IMG/VR virus record: IMGVR_UViG_3300045970_000289
Coordinates: 1-40,090 of that record
Source of the DNA: a virus
DNA: 40,090 nucleotides
Strand: one strand, 5' to 3'
Shown here: piece by piece, positions 10,488 through 18,250 of the stretch
Layout of the letters: each line of letters starts with the position of its first letter
How positions within the stretch are numbered: the stretch's first letter is position 1
Notes under the pieces: generated by a model
Told to the model about the DNA's origin: nothing
Database searches by the model: none
What the model saw: only the letters and a program-made list of their open reading frames with translations
Translations under genes and position numbers: made by a program

Positions 10488-10491
10488 ATTT

Positions 10492-11886
10492 ATGATTCTA
10501 TCTAGCGAGAGCATTCTTGATAAGATGAGCCTTATCAAGGGTTCCATTAAAGAGTATTTGGCACCTGAAGATAAACTGCTATTACTAAACATCTTATACT
10601 TTCTGTCTATAAAGACAGGCTGTGTTCACTTTAACACAGATCAGGATTTTAAAGCTTTTACTAAGCTGCTTGAGTATTGTAAGCAAGCGAACATAGAACC
10701 AGAAAAATATGTGATCTGCTTCTTTAAGTATTGTAATAAGTATTTGACCGGTGGCCATAAAGTTAAGCTATCTTATCTCCTAAATGAGAAGGTAGTAAGT
10801 TATTGTGGTCAGAATCTAGGTACTACCCTAGTAGACTATAGCTTGTTACAAACAGTTAAGACTGATATCTTATATACAGAGAAGTCTATAAGAAGTTATG
10901 CCGCTGAACATGATATGTCTTATAATAAGAGCCTTCTCACTGCTTATAAGAGTGGTTCTCTTTCAGAGGCCTATCTCCTATACAAGTATTACATGAGTGA
11001 TGAGGCGTTTTACGGGATAGAACTAAGCAAGAATAAGAAAACATTGCTAGCTTGCCTAGAACCCTTCTTCTTATACATCGTTTCTCGTAATGGTGTCTTT
11101 CCAAAGGATCTTATTAACCAGTGGAATAACTCTAAGCTAGAGGATTGGAATTTCTGTGCTTTATTCTTTAGGGATCGGTATCTAACAAAGGAAATTGATT
11201 TCCCAAGTCTTATGAGTAATGAGGCTAGTACAGCCGGTACTTGTGTTCACAATGCTTTTGAAGAGCTTGTTACAAAATATAACAAGTCTAAGAATAAGGA
11301 TTTGGCAAAATCTTATGAGAGATTCTTACAGTCTAAGACATTTATTTACCTAGAAAAGACCTATCCTGAGCATGTTCCAGGATTCAAGGAGTTCTTCACT
11401 CTCACACTACCAAAACTACTTACACCCACAACCACGATATTAACTGAGCAGCTGATGAAGATGACATACGGTGAATATACCCTGTATGGTACAGCGGATC
11501 TTATCCTAGTAGATGGTGATACAGCTATTCTATTGGACTATAAGACATCTAAAATTGACCAGTCTTTCTGGTTGGCTGAGAATAATGCTAAGTATCGTAA
11601 GCAGTTATCGCTATACGCTGCTTTCATTAAGCACACAATCCCTGGTGTCGCAAATGTTATTGACGCGTATATTGTGTATACCCGTGGTCTAGTCCACAGA
11701 CTACCTGATTTGAATGAGAACATCTTAGACGAGACTATCTCTAGAATCTTAAAGATCAAACAATACATCAAACTCAAGGCTTTCAATGCAAACACCAAAT
11801 CATGCTTTTTATGCCGACACCCAACCTGCGAAAGCCGTGCCAAAGAAAGCATGTGGGCAAGTGATGGTACGAGAAAATCAAAGTAA
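10492..11886 (+). CDS. RecB/Cas4-like PD-(D/E)XK nuclease with probable Fe-S cluster
   Basis: I chose the ATG at 10492 because GGAG lies four bases upstream; an in-frame TTG at 10480 would add four residues. The product has 464 residues. The C-terminal half shows the RecB-family nuclease core: GTCVH with His253, Asp336 in GTADLIL, Asp349 and Lys351 in LLDYKTS, and Gln371/Tyr375 in KQLSLY. These bind metal and cut DNA in this family. Cys222 before the His motif and Cys438, Cys441 and Cys446 near the end match the four-cysteine iron-sulfur layout of AddB and Cas4 nucleases, with a C-x2-C-x4-C tail rather than the usual C-x2-C-x5-C. Residues 1-200 are helical and unrecognised. No helicase partner is visible in the window. 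A role in DNA-end processing or host DNA degradation is likely. Confidence 0.88.
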   Translation: MILSSESILDKMSLIKGSIKEYLAPEDKLLLLNILYFLSIKTGCVHFNTDQDFKAFTKLLEYCKQANIEPEKYVICFFKYCNKYLTGGHKVKLSYLLNEKVVSYCGQNLGTTLVDYSLLQTVKTDILYTEKSIRSYAAEHDMSYNKSLLTAYKSGSLSEAYLLYKYYMSDEAFYGIELSKNKKTLLACLEPFFLYIVSRNGVFPKDLINQWNNSKLEDWNFCALFFRDRYLTKEIDFPSLMSNEASTAGTCVHNAFEELVTKYNKSKNKDLAKSYERFLQSKTFIYLEKTYPEHVPGFKEFFTLTLPKLLTPTTTILTEQLMKMTYGEYTLYGTADLILVDGDTAILLDYKTSKIDQSFWLAENNAKYRKQLSLYAAFIKHTIPGVANVIDAYIVYTRGLVHRLPDLNENILDETISRILKIKQYIKLKAFNANTKSCFLCRHPTCESRAKESMWASDGTRKSK

Positions 11887-11894
11887 TTAACTTT
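11885..11894 (+). promoter_or_regulatory. AATTAANTWT motif (candidate promoter)
   Basis: The sequence AATTAACTTT overlaps the stop codon of the nuclease gene and lies about 25 bases before the next ATG. It is one of a set of similar decamers found just before genes in this window. The promoter role is inferred from position only. Confidence 0.3.
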
Positions 11895-11918
11895 ATAGAC
11901 TATATCTAAGGCGACAAC

Positions 11919-12401
11919 ATGTCACTATACACCCCTGAATCACTAATCAGAAAAATCATTCTAGAGGCTGAAGACCTTACTTTAACTCCTTCACCAGATG
12001 CACAGGAATTTTCCGGTGGATCTACACCAGAAGAAATTGCAGCTAGAGCTACTCCTCCTGCACCAGCTGGCCCTAGTGGCGCTCCTGGGTTAGGTGGACA
12101 ATCTTTAACTCTACCTTCTGTGGCTCAGCCAACCAGTACAATCATGAAGACTGTTATTAATAAGGACATTATCTTAGCTCAGTTAGCTGAACTTAAGAGC
12201 GTAATCACAGGTGCTGAAAAGCAGTTTGATGGTGATGACCTTACTCCAGAAGACGCTAATATCTATATTAGCAGATTACTCAGCACTTTAGTTTTCCATG
12301 CCGAAACTTTAAACAAGTTTTTAGAAGGTCAGGGATCACCTGAACAGCCTGAAGCCGCTGGTGCCGAGCCATTAGTACAACCAGAGATCCCACAGGTATA
12401 A
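11919..12401 (+). CDS. Small phage protein with N-terminal (I)LEA motif (160 aa)
   Basis: The N-terminus is a short amphipathic segment ending in Ile14-Leu-Glu16-Ala17, which resembles the T4 prohead-protease site (L/I)-x-E and recurs in other proteins here. Residues about 40-70 are rich in Pro, Gly and Ala and probably disordered. Residues 75-140 look like a helical hairpin, and the tail is acidic. AAGG lies about 8 bases before the ATG. The function is unknown. The N-terminal motif suggests an internal head or scaffold-associated protein, but that is inference. Confidence 0.85.
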   Translation: MSLYTPESLIRKIILEAEDLTLTPSPDAQEFSGGSTPEEIAARATPPAPAGPSGAPGLGGQSLTLPSVAQPTSTIMKTVINKDIILAQLAELKSVITGAEKQFDGDDLTPEDANIYISRLLSTLVFHAETLNKFLEGQGSPEQPEAAGAEPLVQPEIPQV

Positions 12402-12404
12402 ACA

Positions 12405-12728
12405 ATGGCATCAATTACGACAAAGTTTTCTGTGAGAGACGTTTGCTATACCTTTGATAGTAAAGCTGGCGTGATCTATAGAAGCATTGTAAATGAAATC
12501 AATATTGTAAGTAAAAGCAGCGGTGATTCAGAGGTAATGTATTCATTATCCAACACTACTCCAGACCCAGGCGCTGCTAATTCCGGTAGTGCTGCTTCTA
12601 TGTTGAGTAGAGTTACTGCTGAACGAGAATATGAACAAAATCTCCATACCGAGGTAGAAGTCAAAGACTTGGCTAACACTTGGTTAATCAATAAATCTCT
12701 AAGTATCTTCCAAAATGCTGGACTATAA
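12405..12728 (+). CDS. Small beta-rich protein, first of a tandem paralogous pair (107 aa)
   Basis: The gene starts three bases after the previous stop and ends directly against the next ATG. The beginning, TTKFSVRDVCYTF, matches the next gene (TTKFSVGDVCYAV), and both continue with an Ile/Val-rich strand pattern. The two therefore look like a tandem duplication. The shape suggests a small SH3- or tudor-like barrel of the kind common in phages. The middle has a Gly/Ser/Ala-rich loop that the second copy lacks. The function is unknown. Confidence 0.82.
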   Translation: MASITTKFSVRDVCYTFDSKAGVIYRSIVNEINIVSKSSGDSEVMYSLSNTTPDPGAANSGSAASMLSRVTAEREYEQNLHTEVEVKDLANTWLINKSLSIFQNAGL

Positions 12729-13007
12729 ATGACTACAGTAACTACAAAATTCTCTGTTGGCGATGTATGCTATGCTGTTATTCACCCAACAGCCGATATT
12801 TTGCAGTGTAAAGTAGACCATGTTAGAATAGATGTAGTTACTGCTGCAGTTACTTATCGAGTAACTAGAGTTGGAATAAACCAAACTATAGATTATTTAA
12901 ATCAAGCTGATCTATATACTTTCGCTGAGGCCAAAATTGAACTACTTGATTGGCTTGGTGAACAAACAACAAAAGTTACGGCTATGACTGAGCCTGTGGT
13001 GGTATAA
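12729..13007 (+). CDS. Small beta-rich protein, second of a tandem paralogous pair (92 aa)
   Basis: It is a paralogue of the preceding gene: both share TTKFSV-x-DVCY at residues 5-15 and an alternating hydrophobic strand pattern up to the TYRV segment. The C-terminus (about 60-85) is a helix in place of the first copy's linker. The ATG follows the upstream TAA directly, and its own stop overlaps the next ATG (TAATG). No function is recognised. Confidence 0.82.
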   Translation: MTTVTTKFSVGDVCYAVIHPTADILQCKVDHVRIDVVTAAVTYRVTRVGINQTIDYLNQADLYTFAEAKIELLDWLGEQTTKVTAMTEPVVV

Positions 13008-13771
13008 TGATCAAGAAGAATCTTTTAAACGAATACTATGTAGCTATCAATAAGCAGAAGGTTTTAGCCGCTGATCCATATACTGCTGATTTAGCTGGGA
13101 AACTTTCTCCAACTGAACCTCCTGTAAACAAGGGAGTTGCAGATAATATCACTCAGGTATTTGGCAAACAAGATGTAGAAGGTGCCTTCAAGGATGCTGC
13201 TAGTAATGATGGCTTCTATTCATTTGTTGGTACAGTGAAACAAGCCTTCCAGAAATCTCAGCCACCTATTCTAGGTAGCTATGAGAAGTCTCAGCAAGAG
13301 AATGAAAAGCCAACAGATCCTCCAGGTAAACTAGCTTGGTTAGTTGGTTTAGCTTACTATCTTGAGTATGTGAATACTATGAAGAATAAGCCTAAGGATA
13401 ATAACTTTAGAGCCGTTCCAGATTTCAAAAATGCTATGCGTATTGCTAAGAAACTTATTAGGCGTATGGTATCTATGGGTCTTAAGACCTTAGATATCAA
13501 TGTTAAGTTTACTAGCGATGTAGCCGCTGCTATCTGTGCCGTTGTGTGGGATAAGCAGAAGGAAGAAGAAGGCATCAAAGATAAACCTGAAGCGTCAAAA
13601 CCAGAGGAAGCACCGTTACCGATGCCAGAACTACCGGCACAACCAGCGCCATCAGCAAATGTTCAACTGATGCAACCTGCTACGCCAGCGGCTCCACCAA
13701 CAATGCCTTTAGCGGCTGGTAAGTCTTATGCAAACTTAAGACTTAAAAAGCCTTTTGGATTATTAGATTAA
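13007..13771 (+). CDS. Unknown phage protein with Pro-rich linker (254 aa)
   Basis: The start overlaps the previous stop (TAATG). The N-terminus MIKKNLLNEYY has an L-x-E (LNE, 7-9) that may or may not belong to the motif set seen elsewhere. Residues 100-185 look like an all-helical domain. Residues about 195-235 are Pro/Ala/Glu-rich and probably disordered, and the last 15 residues (ANLRLKKPFGLLD) form a conserved-looking hydrophobic tail that could be a docking peptide. No family is recognised. Confidence 0.85.
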   Translation: MIKKNLLNEYYVAINKQKVLAADPYTADLAGKLSPTEPPVNKGVADNITQVFGKQDVEGAFKDAASNDGFYSFVGTVKQAFQKSQPPILGSYEKSQQENEKPTDPPGKLAWLVGLAYYLEYVNTMKNKPKDNNFRAVPDFKNAMRIAKKLIRRMVSMGLKTLDINVKFTSDVAAAICAVVWDKQKEEEGIKDKPEASKPEEAPLPMPELPAQPAPSANVQLMQPATPAAPPTMPLAAGKSYANLRLKKPFGLLD

Positions 13772-13797
13772 TAACGATATATCCAATGGAGACAACC

Positions 13798-14043
13798 ATG
13801 GAACAGTTTAAGACAACTATTGAATTCAGTGACGATGAACTTAAGGTACTAAACGATGTACTGCGAGCTACTAAGGTCACTTTCAGTAGTGAAGAAGCAT
13901 TACTAATCAAGCTAGGTAGGGCATCTAACCCTATTATGGATCTAACTCATAAATGCGCTCTTATTTATGAGCAACGGGCTGCAACTATTATGGAAGAGCA
14001 AAAGGCTCAGGCCGTTAAACCACCTGAATTAACAGAGAATTAA
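13798..14043 (+). CDS. Small unknown protein (81 aa)
   Basis: An in-frame ATG exists at 13786, but it lies over the ribosome binding site GGAG (13788-13791), which is six bases before the ATG at 13798. I therefore take 13798 as the start. The product is a small, mostly helical, charged protein. It has a beta-strand-like opening (FKTTIEFSDDELKVL) similar to small phage proteins of unknown role. No domain is recognised. Confidence 0.82.
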   Translation: MEQFKTTIEFSDDELKVLNDVLRATKVTFSSEEALLIKLGRASNPIMDLTHKCALIYEQRAATIMEEQKAQAVKPPELTEN

Positions 14044-14070
14044 ATACACTAATACTTTAAAGGAGTATAC

Positions 14071-14214
14071 ATGGCAGGCGAAAAATTACCAACGGGCAAG
14101 GTCACACCTAAGGCTCCTCTAACACCAGCACAGGCTGCAAAGACCAACGCTAAGGGTGATAGAGCTGCTGCTAAGATTCCAGCACCCACTACTATTAAAC
14201 CAGTAGGCAAGTAA
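14071..14214 (+). CDS. 47-residue Ala/Lys/Pro-rich basic peptide
   Basis: A very good ribosome binding site, AGGAG at 14061-14065, lies five bases before this ATG, and the frame ends at TAA 14212-14214. The peptide is rich in Ala, Lys, Pro and Thr, has no hydrophobic core and is probably disordered and basic. It lies just before a strong terminator, so it is the last gene of its transcription unit. It could be a small internal virion or DNA-binding peptide, but nothing in the sequence proves this. The coding call rests on the ribosome binding site, the spacing and the fit between neighbouring genes. Confidence 0.68.
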   Translation: MAGEKLPTGKVTPKAPLTPAQAAKTNAKGDRAAAKIPAPTTIKPVGK

Positions 14215-14242
14215 GAATCAAATAAGTAAATTATTACTGTTT

Positions 14243-14269
14243 TGGCCCGAGAAATCGGGCCATTTCTTT
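14243..14269 (+). terminator. Intrinsic terminator, 8-bp stem with GAAA loop
   Basis: TGGCCCGA (14243-14250), GAAA loop, TCGGGCCA (14255-14262), then TTTCTTT. The stem is perfect with a stable tetraloop and a U-rich tail. It closes the 11919-14214 plus-strand unit and separates it from the reductase genes. Confidence 0.88.
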
Positions 14270-14376
14270 GTCTAAAAAGACCTTTCGCTTCCCGCCCCGA
14301 CTGACCGATAAATATTCACGGCGCGGTGCCGAGTGAATTAAATGTATAAACCACCCCAGGCGAAAAGTTCAATTTT
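14270..14376 (+). other. Leader of the reductase unit with a second hairpin
   Basis: This gap contains a locally G+C-rich stretch (14286-14335) and an inverted repeat, ATTCACGGC (14314-14322) against GCC (14328-14330) plus GTGAAT (14333-14338), a nine-pair stem with a two-base bulge. It lacks a U-tract, so it is not a typical terminator. GATAAATA (14307-14314) resembles the T4 late promoter TATAAATA, and AATTAAATGT (14336-14345) is one base off the decamer motif seen elsewhere. The promoter of the reductase unit probably lies here. I could not match it to a cobalamin riboswitch. Confidence 0.4.
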
Positions 14377-14868
14377 ATGTTAAATACCATCAGACCGGAA
14401 TTAACAAAAGAACCTTTGCGGGTCATCTGTCAGAAGAACGAATTTTTCGCTATCGGCGCTCTAAGAGAGCTTTTAGATACTGAACTATGTTTGTTTGCTC
14501 CTACAAGGTCAAATAAGTTCTCTCATATGATTCTAAAGTTTCCATTAGATATGAGCGAAGAGTTCTTAGAGTGCGTCCTGGATTGCGTAGAGACTCTAAC
14601 CAAAGAACCTGCGTCACTAACTGTTACAGATGACTTAGAAAAAGATGGTTATATCTTAGCTGTTAGAGATTCAGACTTATTAGCTAAGTTAGTGATGCTA
14701 AAATTAGATCAGCCAAGGGGTTTGAATCCTTGGTGTTTAGCTGGTGTAATGTTCGTTTCTTTTAACAGATTTAAGAAACAAGATACCAACATCCATATAA
14801 TAAAAAATGACCTATTTGGGTCTAAGACATTAAACGCACTACATAGATTTAACTACTTACTACTATAA
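14377..14868 (+). CDS. Unknown protein encoded ahead of ribonucleotide reductase (163 aa)
   Basis: This is the first gene after the terminator and leader. Its stop is followed nine bases later by the reductase ATG, so the two are probably one operon. The protein is small, soluble and alpha/beta, with several Cys residues but no clear metal-binding spacing. The ribosome binding site is weak (GCGAAAAG, some distance upstream). No family is recognised. Position suggests a function tied to nucleotide metabolism, which is only guilt by association. Confidence 0.82.
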   Translation: MLNTIRPELTKEPLRVICQKNEFFAIGALRELLDTELCLFAPTRSNKFSHMILKFPLDMSEEFLECVLDCVETLTKEPASLTVTDDLEKDGYILAVRDSDLLAKLVMLKLDQPRGLNPWCLAGVMFVSFNRFKKQDTNIHIIKNDLFGSKTLNALHRFNYLLL

Positions 14869-14877
14869 GGAACTATA

Positions 14878-17505
14878 ATGGAACTCACTGAACACGCCCT
14901 AAACTTTTTGAACGCCCTTGGTGTTATTACTAGCACTGGTGTTGGTTATATCAATAATGCCTCAGATGCTCAACTATCCGATGCTATCGCATATTCTAAG
15001 TGCTATGATTGGTATGTCGAAGATCAAAAAGTGTTACCTGAGAATGCTGCACTAGCAGCTAAGGTATGGGTTCAGAAGTATGCCCTACACAATAGCGATG
15101 GGATTTGCCTTGAAGAAACCCCAGCTAATATGTGGGATCGTTTGGCTGAAGTATTAGCCGAAGTTGAAATGCAAACCTCTAAGACTGGTTCTAAGACTCA
15201 GGAAGAGTGGAAGAATTACTTTAGAGAAGGATTACAAGACTATGCCTATTCACCACAGGGTTCTGGCCTCTACTCTTTGGGTAATCCTTATGTTAAGGCA
15301 TCTAGCAGTAACTGTTTCGTACTACCTCCACCGGAGGATAGTCTAGAAGGCATCTTCGAAACTGCTAAGAATTCAGCTAAAATCTATGCTGCCCGTGGTG
15401 GTGTAGGATTTGCTATTTCTAGTCTCCGTCCTAAGAAGGCTAAGACAGCTAATGCTGCTAAGAGTTCTACCGGTGCTGTAAGCTTCATGGACTTCTACTC
15501 CTATATTACTGGCATGATTGGTCAGGAAGGTCGTAGAGGAGCAGAGATGTTGTCTTTTGATGTCAGTCATCCTGACGTTATTGATTTCATTACTGAGAAG
15601 AAAGATGTAAAAATTAAACCTTTTTTCAATGAATTAGAAAAAGTTGGGATTGATATTAACGATTACCGTTATTCTGCCATTGCTGATAGGCTCAAATCTA
15701 CCTCTCACGCAAACGTTTCCGTGATGATTAACGACAAATTCATGGATTGTGTGAAGAATGACAAAGATTATGAATTAAGATTTGAGTTCAAAAATAATTT
15801 GTATCCTCCTATCACTAAGGTAGTAAAGGCTACAGACATTTGGAACGAGTTAATGAAGTCAGCTTGGGAGTCTGCCGAACCTGGGATTCTCAATTGGGAT
15901 CACATTCTACGCGAATGTCCTGCTGATCAATATGCCAAAGAAACAGAGTATGAGTGGAATGATCCTGCTACCAATGGAGGATTAAAATTATCCAAGTATT
16001 CATTCAGGACGGTAGGTGTAAATCCATGTGCAGAGGAAACTTTAAGTGCTTACGATAGTTGCAATCTTGGTATTTTCAATCTACCTCTATTCGTTATTCG
16101 GCGCTATTCAAACACTGCTGAGTTTGATTGGGATAAATATCGAAGAATAATCGAACTTGGTGTTCGCGCACAGGACAACATCAAGGAATGGGATCTTCCC
16201 AGGTTGCCACTAGAAGGTAACCGTATGGCTGGTGTTCTTGGCCGTAGAATCTCTGTTGGTAATACAGGACTAGCTGATTGTCTAGCCGCTCTAGGACTTC
16301 GTTATGATTCTGACGAAGGTATTGAGATGGCAGAGAGAATTTTTGAGTTCATGGCTAATACAGCATACAAAACTTCTGCTATCCTTGCTAATGAGAAGGG
16401 TGCTTTCCCAGCGTTTGATTTAGAGAAGACGCTAATGAGTCCCTTTATTCAAAGATTAAATCCTGATGTTATTGAACTTATCAAGCACTGTGGCCTCAGA
16501 AACATTGGCTTGCTAACACAGGCTCCTGCTGGATCAATGAGCATCTTATTCCGCAACTGCTCTTCTGGTATCGAACCTGTTTATATGTTAGAATATACTC
16601 GCAATGTTAAGAAGCCCGGCACTAAGGACTTTGAACAACATACTATCAGGCATCAGGCAGTCGAAGATTGCTTCCAGGCTGGTGGTGATCCTGCTGTATT
16701 CGTTCCAGCAGCTAGTATTGACTGGTCAAAACGCATTAAGCTTCAGTCTAGAATTCAGAAGCACATTGATCATAGTATCTCCTCAACTATTAATTTACCA
16801 AATAGTGTTACGGTAGAGGAAGTTAGTAAGATTTACATGGAGGCATATGATGCTGGTCTTAAAGGTATTACTGTTTATAGGGACGGTTGCAGGACTGGTG
16901 TTCTGGTATCGTCAGAGAAAAAGGTGGCTTCTTATAGAGCTGGACAAGTAGTAGAACGACCTAAGACTACTGAGGTTGATATTCACAAGACTAAGTACAA
17001 AGAAAAGAACTACATGATTCTTGTAGGTAAGGTTGAGAATGGTCACCCAATTGAAATCTTCGGTGGGCTTGAGGATGGTCTAAGCCTTCCTACTAGTTAT
17101 AAGTCTGCTACTCTTACCAAGAAGTCTAGAGGACACTATAGTCTAACTATTCAGCTTTCTGACGACGAAGAGGATGTCATGAAGGTCAACAATATCGGCA
17201 ACAGATTCCCTGCTCAAGATATTATGACTCTAACCAGAATGATTAGCCTATCTCTGAGGAACGGAATCTCTGTCAGCGATATCGTAGAGCAGCTTAACAA
17301 GGCCACTACGGCCATGTATGACGCTCCAGCAGTGTTCGCCAGGGTGCTCAAACAATATATCTCAGATGAGGACCTTATTAGTAAGGAGAAGGCAAAAGGT
17401 AAGCTTTGTCCTGAATGTCAAGAACCTCTAGAATATAAGAGAGAATCTGGATGCTTAGTAGAGCTATGTACTTCTTGTGACTACTCTAATAGCAAGTGCG
17501 GATAA
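14878..17505 (+). CDS. nrdJ: Adenosylcobalamin-dependent (class II) ribonucleotide reductase
   Basis: It reduces ribonucleotides to deoxyribonucleotides for phage DNA synthesis. The 875-residue protein has the family's catalytic set: Asn382, Cys384 and Glu386 in NPCAEE (the radical cysteine site), and Cys146 (SSNCF) with Cys395 (DSCNLG) as the redox pair. The 11-residue spacing from Cys384 to Cys395 matches the Lactobacillus leichmannii enzyme. The PAGSMS and SSGIEP segments of the barrel are also present. The C-terminus holds a zinc-ribbon-like cluster (Cys844, 847, 864, 867, with Cys859) and a final Cys874, typical of NrdJ and used to re-reduce the active site. I see no ATP-cone at the N-terminus and no small radical subunit nearby. 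Together with the C-terminal cysteines, this favours class II over class I. AAGGA lies six bases before the ATG. The enzyme needs host-supplied cobalamin. Confidence 0.93.
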   Translation: MELTEHALNFLNALGVITSTGVGYINNASDAQLSDAIAYSKCYDWYVEDQKVLPENAALAAKVWVQKYALHNSDGICLEETPANMWDRLAEVLAEVEMQTSKTGSKTQEEWKNYFREGLQDYAYSPQGSGLYSLGNPYVKASSSNCFVLPPPEDSLEGIFETAKNSAKIYAARGGVGFAISSLRPKKAKTANAAKSSTGAVSFMDFYSYITGMIGQEGRRGAEMLSFDVSHPDVIDFITEKKDVKIKPFFNELEKVGIDINDYRYSAIADRLKSTSHANVSVMINDKFMDCVKNDKDYELRFEFKNNLYPPITKVVKATDIWNELMKSAWESAEPGILNWDHILRECPADQYAKETEYEWNDPATNGGLKLSKYSFRTVGVNPCAEETLSAYDSCNLGIFNLPLFVIRRYSNTAEFDWDKYRRIIELGVRAQDNIKEWDLPRLPLEGNRMAGVLGRRISVGNTGLADCLAALGLRYDSDEGIEMAERIFEFMANTAYKTSAILANEKGAFPAFDLEKTLMSPFIQRLNPDVIELIKHCGLRNIGLLTQAPAGSMSILFRNCSSGIEPVYMLEYTRNVKKPGTKDFEQHTIRHQAVEDCFQAGGDPAVFVPAASIDWSKRIKLQSRIQKHIDHSISSTINLPNSVTVEEVSKIYMEAYDAGLKGITVYRDGCRTGVLVSSEKKVASYRAGQVVERPKTTEVDIHKTKYKEKNYMILVGKVENGHPIEIFGGLEDGLSLPTSYKSATLTKKSRGHYSLTIQLSDDEEDVMKVNNIGNRFPAQDIMTLTRMISLSLRNGISVSDIVEQLNKATTAMYDAPAVFARVLKQYISDEDLISKEKAKGKLCPECQEPLEYKRESGCLVELCTSCDYSNSKCG

Positions 17506-17526
17506 TGCAAACATATTAAATGATTA

Positions 17527-17549
17527 GGGCTCCAATTGGAGCCCTTTTT
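17527..17549 (+). terminator. Intrinsic terminator after the reductase gene
   Basis: GGGCTCC (17527-17533), AATT loop, GGAGCCC (17538-17544), then TTTTT. The 7-bp perfect stem and U-run stop plus-strand transcription. It lies between convergent units. On the minus strand the U-run is missing, so termination should be mainly one-way. Confidence 0.9.
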
Positions 17550-17570
17550 ATTGTGCTAACTTAGCTAGTT

Positions 17571-17954
17571 CTACTTTGGTGGAACTGGTGTGGGAGTAAT
17601 CTTTTTTTTTACTTCCGGGACAACTGAAGACACTTCTGGAACTACTGTAGATACAGCTAGTTCTAACTTTTTAGTGTTCTGTTCAATTCTACTAAGGTTA
17701 GAATGGATATTTTGCTTATTCTCTAAAATAGCCATTTTATTAGATAAGTGCAATACTCTTAATTCACTAAGTTGCTTGTCTATACCATCAAACCTAATAC
17801 TAACAGCTTTATTAGATGTTTCTACATCTTTAGCTACGACTCTAATGTCACCCTTCATAGTCATAACAAAAATTATACCTGTTATGACACCGCTAAGTAT
17901 AGACATTCCTGCTGTAACTAGAATGGGTTTCCAATTTGTTTTCTCTGTAACCAT
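17571..17954 (-). CDS. Single-pass membrane protein with coiled coil (127 aa)
   Basis: Residues about 11-33 form one membrane helix, followed by a coiled-coil region (about 50-105) and a Pro-rich tail that repeats VVPEV. An opposite-strand frame covers the same bases, but this one has a ribosome binding site (AGGAT, eight bases before the ATG) and continues the minus-strand gene run. A short N-terminus, one membrane helix and an exposed coiled coil resemble phage spanin-like or membrane-tethered structural proteins. No lysis partner is evident next to it. The role is unknown. Confidence 0.78.
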   Translation of the reverse strand: MVTEKTNWKPILVTAGMSILSGVITGIIFVMTMKGDIRVVAKDVETSNKAVSIRFDGIDKQLSELRVLHLSNKMAILENKQNIHSNLSRIEQNTKKLELAVSTVVPEVSSVVPEVKKKITPTPVPPK

Positions 17955-17967
17955 TATTAATATCCTA

Positions 17968-18249
17968 CTATTTCATTGATTGTTTATAAAGATATGTTCT
18001 CACTTCTGGTGGAAATGCTTTTAGAACATCAATCATGACGTTCCAACTCTCATGTCCAGTTACTTGGGTATCTATTAATTTGTTTAGAATTGTCTTTATC
18101 TCTTTTACTGCTGGGGAATGTCTATCAGCTTCTACTGCATTCTCTTTAGCAGCAGCCATTTCTTCTGGGCTAATCTTAGAATACTTAGCAGGGTTATCTC
18201 CGTAGCCAAAGATACCCTCTTCAAATATGTCTGTAGGTTGATTTTGCAT
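17968..18249 (-). CDS. Small unknown protein (93 aa)
   Basis: Its ATG sits one base after the stop of the upstream gene (TAACATG), the junction that recurs along this run. The protein is soluble, charged and mostly helical, with no motif that I recognise. It is followed after 13 bases by the membrane coiled-coil gene. It is probably part of one co-transcribed minus-strand unit with 18251-20692. Confidence 0.8.
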   Translation of the reverse strand: MQNQPTDIFEEGIFGYGDNPAKYSKISPEEMAAAKENAVEADRHSPAVKEIKTILNKLIDTQVTGHESWNVMIDVLKAFPPEVRTYLYKQSMK

Positions 18250-18250
18250 G

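Noticed and set aside
14307-14314. T4 late promoter (GATAAATA)
   Set aside because: It differs from TATAAATA at the first base and similar exact copies were not seen elsewhere, so I keep it only as a note in the leader.
14270-14376. Cobalamin riboswitch upstream of the B12-dependent reductase
   Set aside because: The region is too short and I could not find the B12-box core; only an unassigned hairpin is supported.
17590-17979. A 129-codon plus-strand open frame opposite the membrane coiled-coil gene
   Set aside because: No ribosome binding site and an unlikely composition. The minus-strand frame has a ribosome binding site and continues the gene run.
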